From contig JBPCWA010000167.1 in assembly GCA_051009975.1 (NCBI GenBank), positions 1 through 64,000 of the forward strand: a DNA stretch of 64,000 bases, read 5' to 3'. The position numbers and the translations under genes are program-made. The notes below the pieces were generated by a model, which saw only the letters and a program-made list of their open reading frames with translations, was not told the origin of the DNA and did no database searches. Within the stretch, counting starts at the first letter, position 1. Each line of letters starts with the position of its first letter. Source of the DNA: Tectiglobus sp051009975 (GTDB lineage: Bacteria; Pseudomonadota; Alphaproteobacteria; Rhizobiales; Hyphomicrobiaceae). Shown in pieces: positions 34,631 through 43,603 of the stretch.

Positions 34631-35587
34631 TCACCGCCGTTTGGGAGACTGAGCGTCTGACAAAGGGTGATTGTCTTGGACCAGCGAGCGAAGACGCTCG
34701 TCTAGGACGTGGGTATAAATTTCCGTTGTTGAGATATCAGCGTGACCTAGGAGCTTTTGGACAGCACGCAGGTCAGCGCCCCGATCCAAAAGATGGCTCG
34801 CAAATGCATGACGCAGAACGTGCGGGCTAACACGATCGGGCTCGAGACCAGCCTCAACCGCTAGGTCTTTGAGTTCGACAGCAAAGCGTTGGCGCGGCAG
34901 ATGACCCGAGGCACTACGGGCTGGAAACAGCCACTTCGTGGGAATTTGACGTGAAATCCCGTCCTCTTCTACTTCACCGGCACGTAAAAAACGATCCAAA
35001 GCCTCTCGCGCTGCTGACGTCAACGGCACCTGCCGCTCTCGGCCACCTTTGCCAATGATTGTTAGGAGACGTCGATCGCCTTTGAGAACTGCGCGCGGCA
35101 GCGCGACGAGTTCTGAAACGCGCATGCCAGTTGCATAGAGTAACTCCATAAGACAATGGAGGCGCAGCGCAATGAGCCTTTCGCGGCCGAAGCTACCCTC
35201 GATCCGCCCCTGTGCCGTCGCAATCAATAGGTCCACTTCACCCACGCTCAAAGTCTTGGGAAGTGGACGACCTTTCTTCGGGGCCGCAATCCCATCGGCC
35301 GGGTTTTCGTCAATGTAGGCTTCTGCGACCAGAAACTTGAAAAACTGACGAATTGCCGAGAGGCGCCGAGAGCGGGACGTCGCGGCCATACCTGCAATGG
35401 CAAGGTGTTGCATATATCCCGTGATGTGCTTTGCGCGGACATTGTCGAGAACGGTGCCATCGCTGGCCAAGAATGCAAGAAAAGCGCCTAGATCTCGCTG
35501 ATAGGCTTCAATGGTATTCTTCGCCGCACCGCGCTCGGCAGCAATGGCTGTTAGGAATTCGTCGAGTTCGAAGATCTGTGCAGCCAT
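34631..35587 (-). CDS. xerD: Site-specific tyrosine recombinase XerD
   Basis: 318 residues. The SAM-like core-binding domain comes first (FLTAIAAERGAAKNTIEAYQ). The catalytic domain carries Arg in ATGMRVSELVALPR, Lys near GKGGRERQVPL, HVLRHAFASH (HxxR), LLGHADISTTEIYTH and the nucleophile Tyr in EIYTH. It resolves chromosome dimers at dif with XerC. The location upstream of aroK on the opposite strand is conserved in Hyphomicrobiales. I see no dif site. Confidence 0.95.
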   Translation of the reverse strand: MAAQIFELDEFLTAIAAERGAAKNTIEAYQRDLGAFLAFLASDGTVLDNVRAKHITGYMQHLAIAGMAATSRSRRLSAIRQFFKFLVAEAYIDENPADGIAAPKKGRPLPKTLSVGEVDLLIATAQGRIEGSFGRERLIALRLHCLMELLYATGMRVSELVALPRAVLKGDRRLLTIIGKGGRERQVPLTSAAREALDRFLRAGEVEEDGISRQIPTKWLFPARSASGHLPRQRFAVELKDLAVEAGLEPDRVSPHVLRHAFASHLLDRGADLRAVQKLLGHADISTTEIYTHVLDERLRSLVQDNHPLSDAQSPKRR

Positions 35588-35933
35588 AAGGGTCTCTCAC
35601 ATGGGTCAATGAAAAAAGGGATAAACTGCTATCCCGTTTCACTCGCATGACGCCACGCGTACACACCGCGCATTATGCGCCGAATCGCGACTAAGGGGAA
35701 GTCCGGTTGCTAACCGCTCCTCATAAAGCAGATCAGTTCCAAGCGGCTCTCGACCCAATTCAGGGTCGACACAGAATCATGTTGGTCGACGGACTTGCGC
35801 CGGGCCGTCGGCGAACAGCATGATTGCGCTTGCTCAATTGTGCTGACACGCACAGAATGGACCATGCTTGTTGAGGAGGCGGCCAAACACTCATGACCTC
35901 ACGCGGCCGCCTTGCATCCCCTAGGAGGCTACC
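35588..35933. other. Divergent intergenic region between xerD and the kinase/BON gene
   Basis: About 345 bp. An AGGAGG-like ribosome-binding site (CTAGGAGGCTACC) precedes the ATG at 35934. Nothing else is recognised. Confidence 0.5.
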
Positions 35934-36761
35934 ATGACCGTAATAGCCATGACGCGCGAAATGGGCACGCTCGGCAAGGATGTCGCCGCTGGCGTCTCCG
36001 AGAAACTTGGTATTGAGGTCGTGCACCACGAAATTGTCGAACGACAACTGGCTGAACGGCTACAGACCAGCGAGAGCGCTGTTCACCGCTTCCTCGAGGG
36101 CGAAGCGTCACTATGGGAACGCTGGAAGATCGATTCAAAGCGCGTCTCGAGGTTCACTGCAGAGGAAGTTTTAGACCTCGCAATGCGCGATAACGTGTTG
36201 ATTAGAGGTTGGGGTGCGGCGCAATTGTTGCGTGATATCCCTCATGTCCTATGCGTCCGTGTCTGCGCCCCAATGGCCAACCGAATTGCAGAGATGCGTC
36301 AACGCCTCCAGGTCGATAGCGCCGACGTTGCACGTCGGGAAATTGAACGCAATGATGAAGCGCACGATCGCGCCGTCCGACGACAATTTCATGTCGATTG
36401 GCGCAATGCGACGGGGTATGATCTCGTACTGAACACCGGTTTCGTTCCGATCGAGACGGCTGCCGCCGTGCTTCAACAGATTGCCAAGAGCGGTGCATAT
36501 GAGCCTAGTGATGCGTCGCGCGCGGTCTTGTCGGACAAACTCCTGGAAGCACGTGTGAGATCCTTGCTTGATGTGCGTCTGTCTGACTCACCAATCGGCA
36601 GCAGCCTGGGCGTGAAGGTGCGCAAGGGCCACGTCCTTCTGGACGGTGTTGTAGCGCACGGCGACAAACTATCTGTCATTGCAGACGAGATCGAAGCTAT
36701 TGACGGTGTGACCGGATTGACCAACGACACTGTCAGTGTTCCACTGAGTTACGGGCCTTGA
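35934..36761 (+). CDS. Cytidylate-kinase-like protein fused to a C-terminal BON domain
   Basis: 275 residues. The N-terminal 190 residues follow the cytidylate kinase-like family: MTREMGTLGKDVAAGVSEKLG replaces a classical P-loop. VLIRGWGAAQLLRD and CVRVCAPMANRIAEMRQRL match the AMP/CMP kinase-like lid and LID-proximal segments. Residues about 200-272 form a BON domain (SLGVKVRKGHVLLDGVVAHG ... TGLTNDTVSV), a small phospholipid- or protein-binding module usually found in envelope proteins. There is no signal peptide. The combination is uncommon. The next gene starts 11 bp after the stop, so it may be an operon. The role is unknown. Confidence 0.82.
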   Translation: MTVIAMTREMGTLGKDVAAGVSEKLGIEVVHHEIVERQLAERLQTSESAVHRFLEGEASLWERWKIDSKRVSRFTAEEVLDLAMRDNVLIRGWGAAQLLRDIPHVLCVRVCAPMANRIAEMRQRLQVDSADVARREIERNDEAHDRAVRRQFHVDWRNATGYDLVLNTGFVPIETAAAVLQQIAKSGAYEPSDASRAVLSDKLLEARVRSLLDVRLSDSPIGSSLGVKVRKGHVLLDGVVAHGDKLSVIADEIEAIDGVTGLTNDTVSVPLSYGP

Positions 36762-36772
36762 AAGCACACCAA

Positions 36773-37234
36773 ATGAACCATCAGGATTTGGCAGGGCTGC
36801 TCCCGATCAGCCTCCTTCCGCAGAATGTGAGCGGGACGAACCTCCGCGCCGCATCTCGGCGAGGCATGTTCTTCCTTCCTTCAGACCCGACAGATCGCGA
36901 CGATGGTTTTGTGGCCGAGAGTCGATGGCGAAAACGTCAAGCAGATGAAATTGGATGGCGAAATGCGGGTATTGCAGTCTGCGCCCTCACTTTCGGGCTA
37001 TGTGCGATCGCAAACACCTCATCTGTCGCACAACCGGATTGTGCCAGTCTGCCCCTTGGTGTTGAAAGAACGAATTGCTTCATTTTGCGCGGACGGCTTG
37101 AAAAGCAGCGATCGCAACTGCAGGCAGATAAGGCACTTCTCGACATTAATGAAGAACGGCGGAAACGATCCTCCGGACCGACCTTCAAACAGCGGCGCCC
37201 ACCCTCAAAGCCTTCTGAAACCAAGCTGCGATAG
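36773..37234 (+). CDS. Hypothetical protein with one hydrophobic segment
   Basis: 153 residues from the ATG at 36773, just downstream of the kinase/BON stop. A hydrophobic stretch at about 62-80 (AGIAVCALTFGLCAIANTSS) precedes a short periplasmic-type domain with two cysteines (PDCASLPLGVERTNC), a helix and a basic Ser/Pro tail. The first 55 residues look non-conserved. A start nearer the hydrophobic segment would make it a normal secreted protein, but no better ribosome-binding site was found. No family is recognised. Confidence 0.5.
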   Translation: MNHQDLAGLLPISLLPQNVSGTNLRAASRRGMFFLPSDPTDRDDGFVAESRWRKRQADEIGWRNAGIAVCALTFGLCAIANTSSVAQPDCASLPLGVERTNCFILRGRLEKQRSQLQADKALLDINEERRKRSSGPTFKQRRPPSKPSETKLR

Positions 37235-37400
37235 CTCAGGTTATCGCAACCACTTGCCAACACGCATTACGCGCCACGCAATCGCTTGATGTTGACCGCA
37301 CATCAACCGTCGATCATTAACGAATTTGTCGAACTCTGGCGAAAGCCTGAACGTGAAGCAAGCATTCGTCACACCCAACGCTAGACCTCAACATCTACGG

Positions 37401-39257
37401 CTAATGGGGCCAGGATTCATAAACAGCTTCAAATGCTACGCGCTTGGCGTCCCTGATCATCCCCGCACGCTTGAGTGCACGAATGATATCACCAAGCGCA
37501 ATCAAATGGACGGTCCGCGGTGTTGCTTCACCAAGCGCCCGCATAGCAAGCAAGATAGTCTCTACTGTTCGTTTATCGCGAGACGCAGCTTGCAGTTTGC
37601 TCAGCACTCCGGTCGGTGGCAAGCGCCCTGAGCCGTTATCGGAGGCCCGATTGGCGGCGTCCCAGACTGGAACGGGCACGTTGTAGTCGAGCGCGTCGAG
37701 AACAGTTGTCAAGCGACGAAGCGCCGGCGCGCGCATACGACCATCAGCAACCACATCAACCAAACCGGTCAGATCTATATCACGACCCGCAGTGTCTGGA
37801 TCCACCAAATCGGCAAGAATCTGCGCAAATCGAATTTCGTTGTGATGCCGACGGCCGGATGTGGAGCCGGCAAGCGCCAGCCAAGGCACGCGGCTCGCGT
37901 AGTCCTTCGCCGCCAACATGACAAGAACTGCCGTTGGAGAAAACCATGCGATATTGTAATCCGGCTGCATTCGATCAACCAGGGGTTTCACGGCATTGAG
38001 GACCGAGTGTGTCATCTTCGCAGGCCGGGCTGAGCCGACCAACGCCTGAACCGCGCGAGCTCTCACACGCAAATTGCTGGACGTTTCCACCTCCGCAAAA
38101 AGCTCTACTCGCCGGCGCGCGGCCGCAGCAAGTGACGATGCCGCTTCCCCCTGCCCCAATTTCCTGGATACTTCACGGTAAATTTCAGCCAGTTCCGCAC
38201 CGGAGAGCACATTGCGAGCGGCGGCACGTTCGCCCGCCGCAACGCGGTCGCCAACGGCCGCCGATCGGTCCGTTGCAATGACACGCAATAGTGTGGGTGT
38301 GGCCGTTGCAATTGCCGACGATATATCTCGAACGCCGGCCTTGATGAGCAAGCGGTATCCCAGCGGAGTAAGTTGCTTCGGGAGGCGAGCGCGAATCCTC
38401 CGCCGACTGCCAATCGCATCCAGGGCGCGTAGAGTAAAGCGGTCGCGGTAACCTTCGTTGCGCGCCAACTCTGCCGCGAGGCCGGCGCCAGACGCGTTAC
38501 CTGCTAGGACGGCACAATATCCGGCGAGCACAATCGCTTCGCCCCGCAATGTCTTGGCTATCTGCGAACGTTGCGAAGCTGCTCGTTTTGCAGCCCGGCA
38601 ACCGGTTTCCGTTTCGCCAATGGCGATTGATAGTCGAGCAGCGAGGACCAATTGCGTTGCAGTGGCTTTGCCCTCATTTCGCTTCGAAAGTCGCGCTGCA
38701 GCTTCATCCAGCGCACCAGAGCGGTAGAGTGCCTCGGCCAGTACGGCTGCTAGCTTCGTGTTGCCACCAACCGGAGACTGAGACTTGATCAGTGATAACA
38801 GCGTTGCGTGAAGCGCTGGCGATCGACTTGGAAGCGATAGCTGAGCCAAATGGACCTCGACATCCCTTACGGCTAGCCCTTGCCAAGCACCGTAGGGTAA
38901 GCCCGACTCTTCTGACAGCACCGGAGCCAAATCGCTGCTTTCGAGGGCGCCGGAAACAGGCCCTTGTCCGGTGATGTTACGAGGCTGATAAGGCAAGTAG
39001 TCTGACGACGGCGCGGAATGATAGGGGCCGGGCTTGGGCCGAAACTGAGCAATAAGGCTCGGACTCATTTTTCCCGTCAGAGCCGTTCCACGCCGACCGC
39101 CGGTGTCGGAGGCCAATCCTGCCGTTGATAGTAACGCCATCGCCATGACCCCAGAGATCGTTAGGCACCCTAGCCATTCAGCGATGCAAACAAGTTTCAG
39201 TCGGTTCGGAAAGTTGTGGAGCGGAAGTTCGAGGATATCGGATCTCTCAGTCATCAC
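37401..39257 (-). CDS. Large helical envelope protein (annotated elsewhere as antifreeze-glycopeptide-related), function unknown
   Basis: 618 residues. A signal or anchor segment lies at about 22-48 (LVCIAEWLGCLTISGVMAMALL). After a Pro/Gly-rich linker the rest is almost entirely helical and Ala-rich, with TPR/HEAT-like spacing (for example ALYRSGALDEAAARLSKRN and VAAGERAAARNVLSGAELAE). I recall similar proteins near xerD and aroK in other alphaproteobacteria. The function is not known; a periplasmic scaffold is the natural guess. A 47-residue membrane peptide is encoded 32 bp upstream on the same strand, so the two are probably co-transcribed. Confidence 0.75.
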   Translation of the reverse strand: MMTERSDILELPLHNFPNRLKLVCIAEWLGCLTISGVMAMALLSTAGLASDTGGRRGTALTGKMSPSLIAQFRPKPGPYHSAPSSDYLPYQPRNITGQGPVSGALESSDLAPVLSEESGLPYGAWQGLAVRDVEVHLAQLSLPSRSPALHATLLSLIKSQSPVGGNTKLAAVLAEALYRSGALDEAAARLSKRNEGKATATQLVLAARLSIAIGETETGCRAAKRAASQRSQIAKTLRGEAIVLAGYCAVLAGNASGAGLAAELARNEGYRDRFTLRALDAIGSRRRIRARLPKQLTPLGYRLLIKAGVRDISSAIATATPTLLRVIATDRSAAVGDRVAAGERAAARNVLSGAELAEIYREVSRKLGQGEAASSLAAAARRRVELFAEVETSSNLRVRARAVQALVGSARPAKMTHSVLNAVKPLVDRMQPDYNIAWFSPTAVLVMLAAKDYASRVPWLALAGSTSGRRHHNEIRFAQILADLVDPDTAGRDIDLTGLVDVVADGRMRAPALRRLTTVLDALDYNVPVPVWDAANRASDNGSGRLPPTGVLSKLQAASRDKRTVETILLAMRALGEATPRTVHLIALGDIIRALKRAGMIRDAKRVAFEAVYESWPH

Positions 39258-39289
39258 TATCGATTTGAGCCAAAGTCCAACCTAAACCG

Positions 39290-39433
39290 TCAACGGTTAA
39301 TCTGTATTCCAGGTACCGACTTGCGGACCTCCTTCGGCACCGGTTCAAAGTAAGTTGCCAGCGCCCAAAGCCCACCGTAGACAAGCGCGACGAGCATGCC
39401 GACGACAAACAAGAACCGAAACAGGCTAGGCAT
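39290..39433 (-). CDS. 47-residue single-pass membrane peptide, conserved near aroK
   Basis: Read on the minus strand from the ATG at 39433, this short frame gives a peptide starting MPSLFRFLFVVGMLVALVYG, then LWALATYFEPVPKEVRKSVP and a stop at 39290. One transmembrane helix (about 5-28) is followed by a conserved-looking PVPKEV motif. I recall near-identical small proteins between xerD and aroK in Bradyrhizobium and relatives, sometimes misnamed histidine kinase. Its function is unknown. It lies 32 bp upstream of the large helical protein and is easily missed by gene finders because of its size. Confidence 0.82.
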   Translation of the reverse strand: MPSLFRFLFVVGMLVALVYGGLWALATYFEPVPKEVRKSVPGIQINR

Positions 39434-39874
39434 AAAAAGCTATCTCTATGTTGAACAGCATGCGCCCTCAATCCTCTACGTTTGCCACGCCAACTCACTT
39501 TCCGGCATTGCTCGGTCAATCCACGACTGGCCACAACGGACGATCTCGCGCAGACGTTTCGCCGCCATGTCAGGCTCATTGAGAGTGCTCAGACGCCAGG
39601 CTTTCGCGCATCAAAGCAGCATGGCATCCCACGTTGAACAGGCCAGCCGAAGCCGAGAGCGACCTTGAGAACGATCCAAACAGGATCCGACTAAACACTC
39701 ATGCTCCACAATGGCATGAATATGACTGAGACGCGATGATTTCGACTAGTTCGAATCACCGCAGACTTACCTTTGCAGATGGCGTTCACAAATGATGAAT
39801 TGACCCACTAATATAGGTGACAATGAACGATTTGTCCGCCCGAAGACATGGAGCGGAATACAATTGGTGGATTT
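39434..39874. other. Intergenic region upstream of aroK
   Basis: About 440 bp between the divergent 47-residue peptide gene and aroK. TTGACC at 39800-39805 could be a -35 element for aroK, but no confident -10 is paired with it. No other feature is recognised. Confidence 0.4.
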
Positions 39875-40462
39875 ATGTCTGGCGCTCAAGAAAACTCGGC
39901 GATCGATCACCCTACGTTGGTCGCGGCGCTCGGCAATCGATCCATCGTGATGATCGGCCTCATGGGATGCGGCAAGTCTTCGGTGGGCAGACGTCTAGCC
40001 ACTACCCTGGACCTGTCATTCGTTGATGCCGACGAGGAAATCGAGCGCGCAGCGGGCAAATCAATACCGGATATTTTTGAAGAGCACGGTGAAGCCCATT
40101 TTCGCGAACGCGAAAGCCTCGTAATAGGGCGTCTCTTGCGCGATGGCCCCCAGGTCCTAGCTACAGGCGGTGGCGCCTACATGCGGGCGAGTACGAGAGA
40201 GATTATTGGCGCCATAGGTGTTTCAGTGTGGCTTCGAGCTGAACTCCAGGTTTTGATGAGACGTGTCCTGAGGCGCGACAACCGTCCGCTTTTAAGGACG
40301 GCCGATCCCGAAGAGAAAATGCGGAGTCTCATGGAGGAACGCTACCCCATTTATGGTTTGGCGGATTTGACAGTTGATAGTCGCGACACCTCTCACGATG
40401 TGGTTGTGAAGAACATTCTGACTGGTCTTCATCGCCACTTTGCAAAGGAAGCGCGACCGTAG
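39875..40462 (+). CDS. aroK: Shikimate kinase
   Basis: 195 residues from the ATG at 39875, preceded by GGTGG; an earlier ATG at 39848 would add nine residues. The P-loop is GLMGCGKSSVGRRLA. The shikimate-binding FVDADEEIERAAGKSI and EHGEAHFRERE are present, and ATGGGAYM is the conserved Gly triplet. LRRDNRPLL is the lid. It phosphorylates shikimate in the chorismate pathway. aroB follows within 77 bp; the aroK-aroB pair is the usual arrangement. Confidence 0.96.
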   Translation: MSGAQENSAIDHPTLVAALGNRSIVMIGLMGCGKSSVGRRLATTLDLSFVDADEEIERAAGKSIPDIFEEHGEAHFRERESLVIGRLLRDGPQVLATGGGAYMRASTREIIGAIGVSVWLRAELQVLMRRVLRRDNRPLLRTADPEEKMRSLMEERYPIYGLADLTVDSRDTSHDVVVKNILTGLHRHFAKEARP

Positions 40463-40539
40463 CTTTGGCTCGCGGCTTTACCGGTACACTTTGCACCTCA
40501 TCCAGCGATGTTGTCGTAATAATTGGAAAGCTCAATGAA

Positions 40540-41670
40540 ATGCCTGACGACAAAATTGAACGCGTACGCGTTAATCTCGATTCGCGATCTTACGATGTGT
40601 TGATTGGTCGATCCCTACTCCAGCAGGCGGATCGGTTGATCACACAGGCGCTTGGAACCAAATCGAAGGCCTTCGTGATAACTGATACGAATGTCGCGCG
40701 GCACCATCTCTTACCGATTGAGACAGCTTTGGAACGGTCAGGGCTCTTGCGTGGATCCTTAGCGCTGCCGCCCGGCGAGACAACAAAATGCTTCACACAA
40801 CTCGAAGTGATCTGCAACGCTATGCTGGCCGGGGGCCTGGAGCGCGGCGATTGCGTAATCGCGCTCGGCGGCGGTGTAATTGGTGATCTGGCCGGCTTCG
40901 CAGCAGCGATTATTCGTCGCGGTGTTCGATACGTCCAAATTCCGACCAGTCTCCTGGCACAAGTTGATTCATCCGTTGGCGGCAAAACCGCGATCAATAC
41001 CGTGCAAGGAAAAAATCTGGTAGGTTCCTTTCATCAACCGCAACTGGTGTTGATCGACACAGATGTTCTGTCGTCCCTGCCTATGCGTCAAATGCGCGCT
41101 GGTTACGCTGAAATCGTCAAGCACGGCCTCCTGGGTGACCGCAGCTATTATGATTGGCTCGACACCCATGTGGAGTCGATACTCGACAAAGAACCAGCTG
41201 TGATTAGGCGCGCCATCCGCCGAAGCGTCGAGATCAAAGCCGAAATCGTTAGCCGCGACGAGACGGAGCAGGGTGATCGCGCGCTATTGAACCTGGGCCA
41301 CACATTTGGGCATGCATTGGAAGCGTGGACCGGCTACAGCGACCGCCTCTTGCACGGCGAGGGCGTGGCAATTGGTGTATGTCAGGCCTTTCGATTCTCG
41401 GAGCGCCTAAATCTGTGTCCTTTGCAGACTGCAGCACGTATCGCTGCACACATGAAGCGATCGGGACTGCCGACGCGCATTCAGGACATCGATGGAGCGA
41501 CAAATCCGGACGCTGCCGTATTGGTTGCACACATGGAGCAAGACAAGAAAGTTCGTGACGGTCAATTGACGTTCATTTTGGCGCGGGGCATCGGGGAAGC
41601 GTTTATCTCGCGCGACATATCAAGGGAGCACGTGACCGCGTTTCTGCGCGGCGACATTGAAGAACAATGA
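40540..41670 (+). CDS. aroB: 3-Dehydroquinate synthase
   Basis: 376 residues from the ATG at 40540, after GGAAAG; the frame extends left to 40465 but that leader is not family-like. NAD-binding ALGGGVIGDLAGFAAA is present. SLLAQVDSSVGGKTAIN and NLGHTFGHALE supply the Lys and the zinc-binding His residues. It forms 3-dehydroquinate from DAHP, feeding aroK's pathway. The stop overlaps the next gene by 4 nt, so aroK, aroB and the CorC-type transporter form one operon. Confidence 0.97.
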   Translation: MPDDKIERVRVNLDSRSYDVLIGRSLLQQADRLITQALGTKSKAFVITDTNVARHHLLPIETALERSGLLRGSLALPPGETTKCFTQLEVICNAMLAGGLERGDCVIALGGGVIGDLAGFAAAIIRRGVRYVQIPTSLLAQVDSSVGGKTAINTVQGKNLVGSFHQPQLVLIDTDVLSSLPMRQMRAGYAEIVKHGLLGDRSYYDWLDTHVESILDKEPAVIRRAIRRSVEIKAEIVSRDETEQGDRALLNLGHTFGHALEAWTGYSDRLLHGEGVAIGVCQAFRFSERLNLCPLQTAARIAAHMKRSGLPTRIQDIDGATNPDAAVLVAHMEQDKKVRDGQLTFILARGIGEAFISRDISREHVTAFLRGDIEEQ

Positions 41671-42968
41671 TCTTAGAAACCACGCTTGCGCTGACATCTC
41701 TGGCCGTATTGGCACTACTTATGCTCTCGGCGTTTTTTTCCGGATCGGAAACGGCCCTTACGGCTGTCTCTCGAGCTCGCATGCACGCATTGGAGCAGGA
41801 GGGCAATGTCCGAGCGCGTCAAGTGGGGCGATTGCTCGACAAGCCCGAACGCATTATCGGCACGGTTCTGCTCGGCAACAATCTGGTCAATATCCTGGCC
41901 TCGGCTCTTACCACGAGTGCTTTTATCGCGCTTACCGGCGAAGCGGGCGTCCTCTATGCGACTGCAATCCTAACGGTTCTGGTTGTTATATTTTGCGAGG
42001 TCCTGCCGAAAACCTATGCGATTGTCGCACCTGATCGTTTCGCGATGACGGTCGCACCGGTGATGCGACTTCTCACTCAACTCCTGCGCCCGTTCACAGC
42101 GAGCATTGACTTAATTGTTCGCAACATTCTGAGATTGACACCCAGCCATACGGACGATGAAGCCAACATTCTTGCAGCCCACGAGCTTCGGGGAACCATT
42201 GAATTGTCGACCCGCGACGGAGCGGTGGACAAGGGCGACGCGCAGCGCCTTGGCGGCGTTTTGGACCTCAAGGAACTAGAACTTGACGATATAATGGTTC
42301 ACCGCACCGAGATGGAGACGTTGAACGTCGGTGACGAACCACACAAAATCGTTGATGACGTTTTGAAGAGCCCTTATACGCGGTTGCCGGTCTGGGAAGA
42401 GGAACCTGACAACATTATCGGGGTGCTTCATTCCAAGGATCTGCTCGCAGCGCTCGGCCGCAATGGCTGGGACGTCGCCAAGCTTGATATCAAGGAGATA
42501 GCAAGCGACCCGTGGTTCGTTCCTGATACTACGAGCGTCAGAGATCAGCTAGGAACTTTCCAGCAGCGCAAGACGCAGTTGGCGTTAGTCATCGACGAAT
42601 ATGGCGAGGTGCAAGGCCTGATCACACTCGAAGACATACTGGAGGAGATTGTTGGCCAAATCGCAGATGAGCATGACATCGGCGACATTTCGATCAGACC
42701 ACAGCCAGATGGGACAGTAAATGTTGATGGTGGCGTGGCGGTACGCGATTTGAATCGCGAGATGGATTGGGATTTGCCGGACGAGGAGGCAGTGACAATC
42801 GCCGGTTTGGTTATCCATGAGGCTCAATCCATCCCGGAGCCCGGTCAGGCTTTCACGTTTTACGGCTATCGATTTGAAATTCTACGCAAGAACAGAAACC
42901 GCATTACGGCCTTACGTGTCAAACCGTTGAGCAACGCACGTTCTGGCGCCGCGGTTGCCAGCGCCTGA
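41667..42968 (+). CDS. CNNM/CorC-HlyC family transporter (DUF21-CBS-CorC)
   Basis: 433 residues. Residues 1-180 are the DUF21 membrane domain (LAVLALLMLSAFFSGSETAL, then GTVLLGNNLVNILASAL). Two CBS domains (about 200-330) follow, including DDIMVHRTEMETL and QLALVIDEYGEVQGLITLEDILEEIVG. The C-terminal CorC_HlyC domain ends at RITALRVKP. The family exports or senses Mg2+ and Co2+. It is coupled to aroB by a 4-nt overlap, a linkage common in alphaproteobacteria, though metabolic sense is not obvious. Confidence 0.94.
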   Translation: MILETTLALTSLAVLALLMLSAFFSGSETALTAVSRARMHALEQEGNVRARQVGRLLDKPERIIGTVLLGNNLVNILASALTTSAFIALTGEAGVLYATAILTVLVVIFCEVLPKTYAIVAPDRFAMTVAPVMRLLTQLLRPFTASIDLIVRNILRLTPSHTDDEANILAAHELRGTIELSTRDGAVDKGDAQRLGGVLDLKELELDDIMVHRTEMETLNVGDEPHKIVDDVLKSPYTRLPVWEEEPDNIIGVLHSKDLLAALGRNGWDVAKLDIKEIASDPWFVPDTTSVRDQLGTFQQRKTQLALVIDEYGEVQGLITLEDILEEIVGQIADEHDIGDISIRPQPDGTVNVDGGVAVRDLNREMDWDLPDEEAVTIAGLVIHEAQSIPEPGQAFTFYGYRFEILRKNRNRITALRVKPLSNARSGAAVASA

Positions 42969-43095
42969 CCCACTGACCAATTTCGATTGAATACTCCTGG
43001 TGCGCAAGGAATATCGATCGCGAAGCAGCCGCCTTATTAGACAGATGTGGCGACCGAACAGAGCACTCCCTCATAGGTGAGCTGGCCCGTTACCA

Positions 43096-43158
43096 CCGCT
43101 ACCGCCGCGACGTTCAACTGTCGCAGATCTCTCATTCTGGGAACCGCGGCGGTGGCGG
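43096..43158. other. GC-rich inverted repeat between convergent genes
   Basis: CCGCTACCGCCGCG (43096-43109) pairs with CGCGGCGGTGGCGG (43145-43158) over 14 bp with a single G-U pair. The loop is 35 nt. It lies between the convergent corC-type and bolA-type genes and could terminate or stabilise both 3' ends. There is no T-tract on either side. Confidence 0.5.
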
Positions 43159-43177
43159 AGCCCGCCGGTTCGCAATT

Positions 43178-43456
43178 TTAGGCGACCTCGTCTTCGCCTG
43201 GAGCAAACGCATGGATGGCAAGCGCGTGGACAGATCCGGCAAGCTCCTCAGCCAGCAGATCGTTAATCATTCGGTGGCGATGAAGTCGCGTCTTGCCTGC
43301 AAATTTGCTCGAAATCACTCTGATACGGAAATGGCTTTCACCGGTCCCGGGTGACGATCGGTGTCCTGCGTGCAGCGCGCTCTCATTTATAACATCCAAT
43401 CGACTCGGCTCCAGGCCAACCATGAGTTTTTCACGAATATCTGTTTCTGTGGACAT
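43178..43456 (-). CDS. BolA family protein
   Basis: 92 residues. Family signatures are HRSSPGTGESHFRIRVISSKF, FAGKTRLHRHRMINDLLAEEL and VHALAIHAFAP; the last His is the likely Fe-S ligand shared with a monothiol glutaredoxin. BolA proteins take part in Fe-S handling and stress adaptation. It is divergent from the J-domain gene, with about 150 bp between starts, as in other Hyphomicrobiales. Confidence 0.93.
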   Translation of the reverse strand: MSTETDIREKLMVGLEPSRLDVINESALHAGHRSSPGTGESHFRIRVISSKFAGKTRLHRHRMINDLLAEELAGSVHALAIHAFAPGEDEVA

Positions 43457-43603
43457 CTCGTTCGTTTTTTCCGGTACGCTCTTGAAGGAGCCGTATTAGA
43501 ACCCTCTGGAAAATGCGGTCAACAGCCCAACAACTTCACGCAGTGTCGCAACGTCCCCTTAGGGCTTGAGTCGAAGTTCGGCGATCATCATAATCCATGC
43601 GTC

